Shown here: piece after piece, positions 34,801 to 46,400 of the stretch
How the letters are laid out: every line of letters starts with the position of its first letter
Numbering within the stretch: the first letter of the stretch is position 1
Origin: Branchiostoma floridae
Taxonomy: Eukaryota; Chordata; Leptocardii; Amphioxiformes; Branchiostomatidae
Length of the DNA: 64,000 nucleotides
Assembly (NCBI RefSeq): GCF_000003815.2
Contig: NC_049979.1
Coordinates: forward strand, 23,665,085 to 23,729,084
Direction: 5' to 3'
Program-made: the position numbers and the translations under genes
Notes under the pieces: generated by a model
The model's database searches: none
Seen by the model: the letters and a program-made list of their open reading frames with translations, nothing else
Told to the model about the DNA's origin: nothing

Positions 34801-37800
34801 TATGAGAGGACGTGTCTGTGTTATCAATATCAAACGCTATCACAAACGTTAACAGTTATATGATATACAACTTACAAGGAAATGTGTCCTTCTATATTCT
34901 TGACTTTCAATGGCCATCAATCGATTATAGATTTTTGGGTTGTTTGTATTTCCGCATTTGTAACTCAATATCCTCTTGATGGGTTTCTATGGAATTATGT
35001 ATGTTTTTATTGACATATCGAGAGAACAATTGGCGATTTAGGGCCCCTAGCAACTTTTACAAGTACTGCAGCATTATCGGCCAGCTCGCTTGCTGTAGTG
35101 GTATACTGAATCCTTGAACCAAGTCAGTATATTATAAACAACTGGAAAGACACAAGAGCCTTACATGAATCTGGGTCATACGGTGTGTATGTTTGTGCTC
35201 AAAGGAGAGATCTGTGCCACATACAATGTATGTAATTAAGGTAAGGAAAACAGCCATTCTGAATTGCTAACGGTAGCATAATCTACATATTTAATAATGA
35301 GACCATGTAAAACAAGTCACAAAAGCTGAGATATTTCATGGAGGTCTGAGTTCTCCGAACTGTTGTTGTTGTTGTTGTTGTAGAAAACCTCGCTTAATAT
35401 TTCAAGTAATTTTCCAGCTCCCGTCTTCTTGCGTTATCACATAACGTTAATGTTAAACATTCGTCCCGGCAGAAGTTAATATTATGCCAGGACCTTTCCA
35501 TTTCAAAGATGTTTTTTTAAATGGTATTTAGCCATCTAGTGCCTTCTTTTCGACTATGCAAATATAAAGTCTATGCAGACTATGTCATCAATAACCTTTA
35601 CATCTTGTTAATGTGCCATTATTAATTCTCGGAATACGGTTTATTGATCGTGAAAGGCTTATTGTCATGTAGCATATAAACGATAAGCTGTAATGTTTAT
35701 CTATCGACTGCACATATAAAAGACAAACCCAGGAAAATCCAATAGAGCAATTATCAAACTCTCGTATTCGGGTCGAATGGCCGTTACAAAAACCCTCATA
35801 GTGACATCGCGATCATAATGTTACGCCCACCGGCGTACTTATTCTATATGTAATACGCATTTCTTTGGTGATTTGTGATGCAACGCACGCCGAATTGTTA
35901 ATTCGTTATGCAGAGCATTTATCCACTTAAATATTGTAAACCAATTTGTTTTTCTCATGCCGTGTGCACTAGACAAATCTTTAATTGCAAACTAACGTAT
36001 ATGTTCTTTTATTTCTTCCATAATTGAAAAGCGAGAAGTCACATAGTGAATATATTCAATTTTAGCTAGCGTATGTTATATCTATCAACTTTGAACATGT
36101 TTTGTTATGACCTGTACATGTACACAAGTTAGCCCAGTGTGGCAAAGTGCAATAAAGGTCTGCAATATTATTACATGCATAACGCAATCCAGGTCTTAAT
36201 CAACGCGTCTGTTGGGACCGAAAACAATAGTGAATACAGACGGTGTAGATTGGACATGGTCCAAATCACGCCTGCTGAAATTACACACAGTCTATGTCAC
36301 GTACGGAATTTCTAATAGGCTTTGCCGCCAGTTGTTTAAATTTTGGGGAGTATCAAAGGATTGTAGACCCGTCAACTGCAGGAAACAAAAAGCCACAATG
36401 TTGAACTCCGCTGGGACTGTGGGTACGGCTTTCACGGAACGCCCAAGCGTGTTATGAATAGATCTAGAATTTGCCTGCGCGAAGATAGAAATGTCATAGT
36501 ATCATCGTTATATTATATCATAACACCTGCCACGTTATAATAGAATACATGAGGCCGAGGGGATTCGGGGAATGTTGCTAAATTTTTCAAACGCTCAGTC
36601 AAGTTTGTTTCAACTACAAAGTAGCGCACCACACAGCGTATTATTCGATTTATAGTTCTGGCTGAATAGGGCAGTTTGTCGCCCCGTAAACATAAGAGAC
36701 ATTAGACCGATGTTTTATGGAGACCGCAAACTAATGGGTGAGGGGCGCGGGAAGGGACTTTCCACCACCGGACTTCGACGACGAAGGAAGATGCAATGTG
36801 CTGGTACTTTTACGTTATACCATCTTCACTCAACGTTAACAAGAACTATGACACTTCACCAATCTGATATCGGACATGAAAACAAACATATCTACCAGAA
36901 TGTATCATCATTGGATACCATGCCGAGAATATCCTCCCAATACAAAATTGCAGGCTTGCTTTTAGTTATTCCTGCATAGATTATTAATGCATAGCAACCA
37001 ATGGTAAGTCATAGTCGGAATTGATCTCTCTATTATATAGAATCATGTAGGTGGTAAGCCTGCGTACAAAATTGCTTTACATAAACCCTCTTCATTACTG
37101 ACGATGGAACTGATAAACGGAAACAGCGAGGGCTCAGATTTGTCGGGTTTCATAATGATGCCATTAAGCAATGTGAATCAGAACACCGTCAGATAAATTG
37201 TACATGTCCCAACACCTATTGATCGCCTGGATTACTTGGCATCAACTGGCTTCAAACACTACGTATGCCTGGGCTGATGACAACACATGGAACATGTCTT
37301 CTGGATTCCTCCTGTTTTGTCTGGTACCTTCCAGTTGTAACCAGTTTCGTAGTTTGTGCATTGCTTATGATGATTTCGTCCCAAGACTCTGCAGACATAT
37401 AATAGAATTGACTAATCATGTTGGTTTTGATAACTCTGACTGTCTTAATTTGTAATCCATGTGTTAATGTTAAAGTTACATACATACACACACTCCACTC
37501 TCGTCATTCAATATTTTGAATTCTCCCTGATCTCTTGGTACTGAGCAGCCCAAAGAATGCCGTAAAGCCGACGGGATGAATTCCTGGAAATGAGATTCTG
37601 CCGCCCACGCCCGTCAATCCTCCGGTGAAGCCGGATGGATTCTGCGGCTCACTTAGATGGACATCAGTTTTTAATTGAAAGTCCCAAGTGTTGTGATATG
37701 CTTGATGTATGGCATCAGGTATGTCATATTCTATACTGTACAATTCCGCTCAGTTGATCAAAGAAGCAAATTCAGCAATAGTACATGTGATAATCTCTGC

Positions 37801-38049
37801 ATGCATTGTAAATATACGACACAGTACATACATTTGTAAGAGACCACTTCGACATTAGAAATTCCACCAAATCAAAGACTGTACATGTATATAACCTTGG
37901 AGCCATGCCATATTACATATTCTTTTGTAAGTAGATAACTTTTCAGAACTGCTGTTCAATTAAGTTATCATAATGAATTTATCAATCATCATTCATTTCA
38001 GCTTAACTGTGTCATCAGATAGGACGCACTCATTTCCTCTTTTATTATT

Positions 38050-38094
38050 GATGCTAATTATTCAAATCATATATGGATTTGCATAATTAGCATC
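38050..38094. promoter_or_regulatory. Inverted repeat containing a POU octamer and TAAT sites
   Basis: The arms GATGCTAATTATTCAAATC (38050-38068) and GATTTGCATAATTAGCATC (38076-38094) are reverse complements with one mismatch, around a 7-nt spacer. The right arm contains the octamer ATTTGCAT joined to ATAATTAG, a POU/homeodomain-type composite. A further TAATTATGAGCATC follows. Whether it acts as an enhancer is unknown. Confidence 0.5.
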
Positions 38095-41000
38095 TAATTA
38101 TGAGCATCAAATATGTTGATCTGTGATTGATATTGGCTTGTTTATTTGCTGTTAGCTTTTGCTTTTGCCAAGAAGGTTCAATTTTGCGAAGCAACAGTTC
38201 ACTATCGTTCTGCCATATAACGTTAGATGCTCAGTATTCACTTTTAAGACGACTCAACCAAGATTATTTGGGGGCAGACTGATTGACACAACAATGGTAC
38301 AGCGACGTTCGTAAACGTCTTCTACAACTACATATGTAAACAAAAAAGTGTGTGCAAATCAATTACGTACATGAGTGTTTATGGTTGCGTATCAATTCAT
38401 CAACAGGTTAAGTCTATAGTGTGATTTACACTATTGGTTCTAAGGTCTAAACATTCTTTGATACATTCAGCTATATGGACACTGTAAGTGTTATCTCTTT
38501 AAAGGATATAGTTGAATTTATGTAGCGAACAGAGCGTCAAAATTTCTTCCAAAAGAAATGTGAATAGCTTTGAGCGTTTATCGTCATATCGTGAATAGTT
38601 TATGACAGAGTGACGCTCATCTTCAATCTAATTGGGGAAGAATGACCAAAACCTCTAGTCATGAAGAAATTGTATTATGTCTTCCGACTTTAACATTCAG
38701 TTGGTGACTGCAGATTCTTATCTTGCTCTACGAAGTTCACAATTATGTATGTTCTGAAGATACTTTTCTTGTCCTTACCTTTCCTTTAGCTTGAAATGAT
38801 CGAATGCAGCATGGACGTGATGGGAAATTAATTAAATGACGGCATTGATACTCATGAATGTTTGAAAACTATGAGATGACATGGGTTGGACAACTTTTAA
38901 TTTTACAAACCTCACAGAAAGTTGGAGGCGAGCCAGTGCATTGCTCGAGTAACGACTAGTTTTATGGCGACAATTCAAAGAAAAATTGGGGACAGCTTGG
39001 GCAGGTCACCATAAAACAGATTACAATCAAGCCAGCGTGGGCGAACTTCAGCGTAGGCACTGGCAGATATATCATATCATAGAACAGGTAGTATCATGTC
39101 CTCAACCTGTAATACTGTTTGCAGAAAAAACACTTCTATAGGTTGGCGAAGATCGGACACCATATTTGAAGCCAACAGTTGCATCAAAGGTCTACCAGAG
39201 TTTTATCCACGGAGCCAATTGAAAGAAATGGATCATTTTGTAACCTCCTTGGATATCACACAATTAACGTCATACAGAAATTTCAAGGAGTGTTTAATGG
39301 ACTGCACACTGTATTTTGATAATTCAAGAAAAGAAAAAAATGTAGCAATTGCTACTCGGTCAAAGGCAACATGACACGTCTATATACATATGCTCGATGA
39401 TCACAGTCTACCATCAGACTATGATTACGGATGTTGTATTGTGGAAGGCGTATTGCAATGATTACTGGGAAGAATGCCAGACTCTCCTTGGTATCATACA
39501 TAGCCAGATTTACGTCGCCTGTACAAAATTGGAATTTGCTTTACGCAGAGACGGTCCGGGCCGTGTGAAGTACCCGATCTCATCCATAACGCGGGAATTC
39601 CTCATGCCTCAAGAACTCTTCTCTCTATGTGTGACTAGAATGTCTATTACAACAGCACCCCCAACAAACTACCTGCGTCACAGCCTGTATCTACAGGTGT
39701 CTGAAAGGGCCGCAAGCGGGGATTTTGGCCATGAGTGCCACCCACGCTGCTCTTAGAGAACTAGACTGACTGATACGTTCTAACGAGTACAGGTTGGTGT
39801 GGTTTTACCAAGTTTAGTCAGCGGTTTCAGAATGGATGAGCGTCCTTGTTGGCATTCTTCTGTCAATGGCGACAATGAAGACAACTAAGGGTCCACTCAG
39901 GGGTTGGTATAACATATCAGGGAAGTTCCGTTACTTACAGCATCCCATTTTTACTGACAACCAAAGTTGAAAGTATTAGATGCTGTCTTAAATATATTTG
40001 CATATTTCTTCACAAAATGAAACAACAACACTTTTCATGCTCCATTTTTGGGGCTAGCTCAACTTTCGCATCCTGTCAGTTTTTGGTTACAACTCTGCCG
40101 GGGAACAAACTTGGACCCGGGCCAATATTAACGGTATCAAACTTATACACACTCCAAGGCAACCAAACGAACAGACAGACCAGGACAATACATCTGTTTT
40201 CTAGGAGTTTATATAAGGTAAATAGAAATTAACTATACATACTTTAGGCTTCTTTGTTTATTACACCGGTCTGGTGTTACTACGAGACGCATAATTCTTC
40301 ATACCACAAAATTATTCATACCCATTGGAAATTTTGTTTTTGTTTCAAAATGTAATGTAGTACATCTTAATTTGGACCATTCATAATAAAGGCAAGTTGT
40401 GAGTCGCAAATCAAGAACAATGGTGATTTTTTTTTTACTGTTTCATCTGCACAACCGTGAACTTAAACAGGAAAGAGTATCAATAGATATTTCCCGATTG
40501 TCACATTTTGGAGAAGCATGGATTAAACACATTTGAACTATTAAAGATCACAAATACGAATACGTAATTGTATCTACCTTAATGTTTCCAACTTGCTCCA
40601 GTAGTTAAAACAAAAATAAAATCACTTTTCACATAGCAGATTCCATAAAACGCTATAAAAGGCTATGGATCTCTTTTGAAATGTACTTAGATCCTTAACG
40701 GGTATCAGATTATTGCAATTGAAGATGTCAGTACGGAGACTTCTTCATCCGTGAAAGGGCAACTTCAAAGCTGGAGTACATGCCAATGGGATGTGGCCGC
40801 CTGCACGCGCCTACTTTCCAATGTACATAATCAGATATGGGATCTTTGAATCAGACACGATTATACCGATCAGAGGGAAACCAAAAAGAGACTTTCATCA
40901 TCAGTGAAGGTACCGGGGTCTCGCCTTTAATGATTTGGCTGTAAGTCCAACCCAATATAAGATAAGTGGGCTTCCCAGAAATATAGATAAATAAATTGGA

Positions 41001-41136
41001 ATTCAGTAAGCTTCTCCATAAATTGGTATTTCAGCAGCTATTGCAATTTATTATGAGTGACATCATTATCTTCAAATATTGCATAAATCAGTCAGCAGAT
41101 ACTGTCTAACACAAATTTCATACTGATAATCTGAGG

Positions 41137-41233
41137 CATAAGAAACATGCAACTCACTGATAAGAAACATGCAACTCACTGGTATAAACAACTCACTGGT
41201 ATAAACAACTCATGATCACTGGTATAAACATTC
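41137..41233. repeat. Short tandem repeats
   Basis: AAGAAACATGCAACTCACTG is repeated at about 20-bp spacing, followed by ACTCACTGGTATAAACA units. No function apparent. Confidence 0.8.
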
Positions 41234-42179
41234 GGGTTCTTGACTATTCTCTCTGTAGTATAGGGTACTCAGTTTCCAATTCATATTATGCTTCTATTCA
41301 AAGTTCTAATGAATTGAATGGTGACAAATCTTCTGATTATTACATTGACGTTTAAAAGTCCTTCTTTATACAGTTGTTCCACTTTCTAGATGTAAGGATA
41401 CTGTGTGCTTAATTTGAATAGCGCGGGCTGTCCGGAGATATTCTAAATTATACAATGGGACACAGTGGTGAGACGTGCTTATACTTACTGTGATGCTGCG
41501 TGCTCTAATGCTTCAGAACAAAATTCATAGGCGCGTGTCTTTGTATAACTGGAGAAAGAAAACGCTGGATGAACCCTGACATGTGTTCAATCAACCGGTA
41601 ACTTGACGAGGTACTCAATATTTCATTACACATTATCACAGTAAAAGACGGCTATGGCTTGGACTGCGAAAGTAAAACACCGTATGCGTTGTCCCACATA
41701 ATCCTAGAGTCGAAGAGTAGCCAATTCCTCCTTGTGTTAGACTTTATCGCCAGTAGTAAGTGGATAGATGCCTTTATTTTGTTAACGTAGATTGATTCTT
41801 ACACTTAGTGGTCTTCGGTCGTCTTGGAAGGCATTCGGAATTCTGTTTTCATCTAATTTATCGACTGTTCATCCTTGAGATCATCCTCTAACATGGTCGA
41901 CCCCTTGACACTATTTCGTCAACACAATGGTTACAAAATGGCTTCCCACAAACCCTTCCATCAGCGAGAATAATTATGAACACTTATCACTTCGGTAGAT
42001 AAGTAGTTCCCGTCCGATATACGGTGAGGAAATGGTATTCCTCTTAAAGGCTCATGGAGGCAATACAACCTGCATGGAACAGCTTGGGTTATTTCATGGT
42101 TACTAAAATCGAAAATCCTCGAACAACTTTGTTTACAAACAATACTCAGTCAAGTTAAAAACAGCTTAATCTGGATTTG

Positions 42180-42367
42180 GGCGCTCCCCGGCGGGCCCCC
42201 TACTCTGTCTCTTCAATAACAGCACCTACTGCCGTTATTGAATCCGTCCCATGTGGCCTGGTGACGTCATCGGGGGCGCCATCTTGAATTGCAGTACCTG
42301 CAGCAGAGGTGCCCCGCATGAAGGGCTGATGCGGCAAATATTCCAACATCTTTCCATCACTTCACAG
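42180..42367 (+). promoter_or_regulatory. Candidate SNAP25 promoter and non-coding first exon
   Basis: A perfect cAMP-response element TGACGTCA lies at 42262-42269. It is followed by GGCGCCATCTTG, a YY1-like motif typical of TSS-proximal sequence. About 100 nt later ATCACTTCACAG/GTAAGC (exon end 42367) is a strong splice donor with no ORF feeding it. Vertebrate SNAP25 also begins with a non-coding exon. The acceptor before the coding exon, perhaps CCGTTACCAG near 43430, has a weak pyrimidine tract, so the 5' structure is tentative. Confidence 0.45.
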
Positions 42368-43467
42368 GTAAGCAATATTTTCTCTCTTCTAAACTGTCGT
42401 CGTTTGGGAATTCTATAATTTACGTTGGATATACGTGAGATATTGTCTCGTGCGTATTTCTGTGATGTTGTGATATGAGACAACTGAAGAGAGGATCCGG
42501 AAGGAAGGGAGCAGGTTGGACCGTCATGTTAGCCCGCCGTGTAGTGTCGCATCAACTTGCCAATTTCCTGTCGTATCGATTGAAGCCTGTTCCATTTTGT
42601 GTCGATTTCCAAATATCGTCCAAATGTGTATACAAGGGATGAATATCCTAATCATCTATAAACGTTTGCTTTATAAATGTACACTTCTGTCTTTACTGAT
42701 TGTGACGCAGTGAGGGCGCTACATTCCTTCGCACTAGAATCACATGGGGCTTCTATTCAGATGCTCGGGTACTTGAATAGACTAAAAAGCGGTGATCTTT
42801 AATGAAATCTGAGAACATTAGTACCTGAAGGTGTGTAGTCATAAACACGTACAAGAACACACGAACGACTCGGTACCTTTCTTTTGTATGGTGCCCTTAC
42901 CAGCGCCATATATAGGAGAGCGGCGATTTGAGGTGTGGTCAACAAAGCATTATCGAACCTCTGATTCATTGCTGGCCGCCCGGCGTGACTGAAGGCACAT
43001 TGGCCTGATTTTCAATCTGTGTCCGTCACATCTTCTGCTCCTTCATTGATTTCATCATAGGAGAGTAATGAAAGATGCTTTGGAACTGCATGTTGTAGTA
43101 TGACCAGGTTCAATGCTGCGTGATTTCAAATTCCCATTTCCTCGGCGATATAATCAACGAGATTGTTCCAAATTCTATTCTGTTGAATGAAAAAAAGAAT
43201 TTACATTTGACATATTTTGAGCACAATCCTCAATTTCTGGTGGAGCGTTTGAATGGAAAAAGTAGAGCAGGTTTTGTTGAGCCAATTTGACGGAGCCTTT
43301 GTCTCTATTCCCATGCGCAGTAGTCGCGGCATTTCCCAGTGGAGGTACCTGGACTGTGTGAGCGGGATTATCTCCAACCAGCCACCCGGTGAAAGGGATA
43401 TACCTATACCGTAGGGTCTACCGTTACCAGTCCCCATCCCTGCACGTTCTGACCGCCTACAAGCACC

Positions 43468-46400
43468 ATGACGGACGCCGATCCAGCAGCCGCCACCAAC
43501 GGACCCATGTCCGAGGCGGACGAGACCGCGGCCATCCAGAAGCGCTGCGACGAGGTCACAGACGAGGTACTCCGGCTCGCATTTCTAGCTAGCTTGTTAC
43601 CTATTTATGATGCATCTATTATTCATGCCTTGTCGTATCTGGCTTTGATTTACTTTAATCAGACGGTAGCAGCTGTCACCGTCTGCAATTGTGGGCACCT
43701 ATAGCGTGGTCGGAGCCTTAATTCAGGAGATAATGGCGGTATTCAAAGTGTTGGTAAAACATGCAACTCGCGTGTATGTGAATCGTATTACACAAAAGCA
43801 CACACCATCAAGGTATTAGCCCCCCATCAAACATTAGGTTTTACGTTTTTTTCTTTCACCCGAATGGTACTGTGGACAAAACAAGAACTAAGTAACACAA
43901 TGTTGGAGGACAGTAAACGAAAGGAATGGTAATACTTTGCTCATATCGGGTATGGTAACAAAACGTAATAATGAAACCTGGCCGCAATTTGTACCACCAT
44001 CTCCACACAACTTACTAGTTATAAAATCTCTAGGTGATAAGTAACAACCATTCTTGTTCTGTGCAAAAACTACTATAATGGTTATAACAGTAGTGACTGT
44101 TCCTCTAATACGCGTGTGTTATGTCTTACGCCGTCATCATTCCCCTGAGAGAGAAAAGGATAGGACGTGAACTAGGTTAATCACAGGAAAAGCTACAGTA
44201 TCATCGGATGTAACTGCGACACCATTTTCTCTTCCTACAGTAGCGTATGGGTCTTTGTGTGAAACTACACAGACAACTGCTAGTTATTATGTTACGACAT
44301 ATGCACGGGAATAGCTTACCCAAGGACATAACGAACAATGTTTTGATGAAAGGCCGGTATGGTGAATGCATTAATGACATATTGATAAATCAACCAGTTT
44401 ATCAATCTGTCTATCAACGACGTAGTATAATCATGAATGTACTTAAAATAAATAGCTTTCCTGTGTAGCCAGTGGCAGCAATACACGTATCTTGAAGCAT
44501 GCGTAAAGGCTGCGTTTTGCTTAAATGTATGCTTTACGCATGTTTTACGAATACTGCCACGTGTGCTTTAAAGATTGGATGTCGTGAAGTGCAGCTGAAC
44601 TATTCATATCATCTGGTGTCTGGAGAAATGCCGACGAAAGGCCACATAGGTTTCTACCCGCTGCATGTTTTTTCTCCTGCATTGTCATATAGTTTTTAAT
44701 TGTTTGTATATATGCAAAAATATGTCCAATCAAAGTCGATCATACGCTATCATGATCGAACCAAGGCGTCTGCAGCCAGGCACACCACCGCTTCCATCTC
44801 CCTTTATCATATGGCGCAGCTGCAATCTCCTTTTCCTATCTGACAACGCCCATGCATCAAGTCCACATGGATGGCGCACATATTCGCACCTCATTGGATG
44901 CCATTGAAGTTCCAGAATAATCGAATTCCCTCCCAATCAATAGGAACCCAGAATGACGCCGTATCTCCAACGAGCACGGAGGAATCGGATGACCTTTCCC
45001 ATTTATTCCGTTTGATTGATGTGCGTCGATGGGTTCTTACCATCCAAAGGTCACCATTACATTAGCACCCGTGCTTAATTACATCGTAATACAATGACAT
45101 ATTTCTCCTCAAATGGGTACTAAAGGAATCCCTGACAACAAAAGCTTAATTTCCTGGATTTCGAGGGTGTCTCAAGCAGAAAGAATTTAAGTCGCCGGAT
45201 TTAATTGACTCCCGCAAAGGCAAATATCAATTTTTTTCATCTATCTTTACCTGATGAAGAAAATTGGCGCTCCGCCCTAGACTCAATAAGCGTTCCCCCT
45301 ATTCCACAGCCCCCTGCAGATGGCCCCTTTCATCGCGCTACAAAACGGCTCAGGGAAACGCAACGCTCCTGTGACCCTCATCATTAATTTACAACGCCTT
45401 TCGGAAGTATGTCAGATTAGTATTCACCGTTGCGACGAATGGAAGGTAACATCATACCGCTAGCACTGTCAGCAGCCGGGCCTGATGACGGATGTCTCTC
45501 CATAAATGCACAATCAAACCGACTTGTGAAAATAGACGTCTTATAGGAGTAGGGGCTTTAAACAAATAGGGCATCATGCAGTTTTTTAAGTAGTATTTAC
45601 AAACGTTATGGAAGATGTAGACTCCCTGCAGGCAACCTTTTACATAAGGAATAGTACATAGGTTAACCCTCAAACATCTCAACGGGGTCTGTTTGGACCC
45701 CAAGCTAGGCACATATTTTGAAGTGCCATTTGACCATTTTAGAGCCGAAAAAAATCATTCCATAACTTTGTCTATTACTACTAGTATTATAATCTCTCCT
45801 AATCTTTTTACGGAGATTGGCGCAACACTGTGGATATTGTACAGGAAAGTCTGTGCTGAGTCCAAGTGGGGTACATTTTAACTGCAGCAGGATGTGAAGT
45901 CATTATATTATTTGATGATGAGGCAAACTTGAAGGAAACAAATTTAAAGTTAGTACAATTACGTTGTGCAAACTGTGGTCCTTCTGATCTTTTGCTATGA
46001 ATTATGATAGTGAGCAGGAATCATTCCCATTTAAACATGTCAAAATACTTTCCTTACAAAGACAAAGAGTTGCGTGTGCAATGATGCAAAAACCTAAAAA
46101 AAGACACTAATGGGTAAAACAAAATGCCGTCCATTTGGATTCCATTTCGTTTTTTTTTTTGTAGTCGTCAAAAATTGAGGTGTTTGAGGGTTAAGGAATA
46201 ACATTATAACACCCATGATATATGGTTCCAAAATGGAACGTATCCGTGACCGGAATATCCTAGCCTTGAATATAGATCGGCTGTTCTCTATCGGCGTGAA
46301 AGGTGCGACCAGAAATGGGCCGGGAATAAGGCCACTGCAAGGGTGTGGGTAACTTTGTTTGCGATTCACATCGGGGGTTCCAGATACGTTTTGATTCAGA

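Larger units (their letters stand above)
34801..42179. other. Gene-poor intergenic region between CHEK1 and SNAP25
   Basis: No exon series or recognisable protein was found. The open frames are short and unlike any family I know. Apart from the inverted repeat at 38050-38094, small tandem repeats at 41137-41233 and a (TTG)n run near 35363, I see nothing specific. Confidence 0.6.

Noticed and set aside
36212-36979. Small open frames between CHEK1 and SNAP25 as candidate genes
   Set aside because: None shows domain similarity, coding-like codon pattern or paired splice sites, and they overlap in different frames as random ORFs do.
39349-39756. A 135-codon plus-strand open frame upstream of SNAP25
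   Set aside because: No domain, no exon-like neighbours or splice context, and composition like chance ORFs in non-coding DNA.
42205-42240. REST/RE1 silencer at the SNAP25 promoter
   Set aside because: AACAGCACC resembles one half-site, but the second half-site does not fit at the required spacing.
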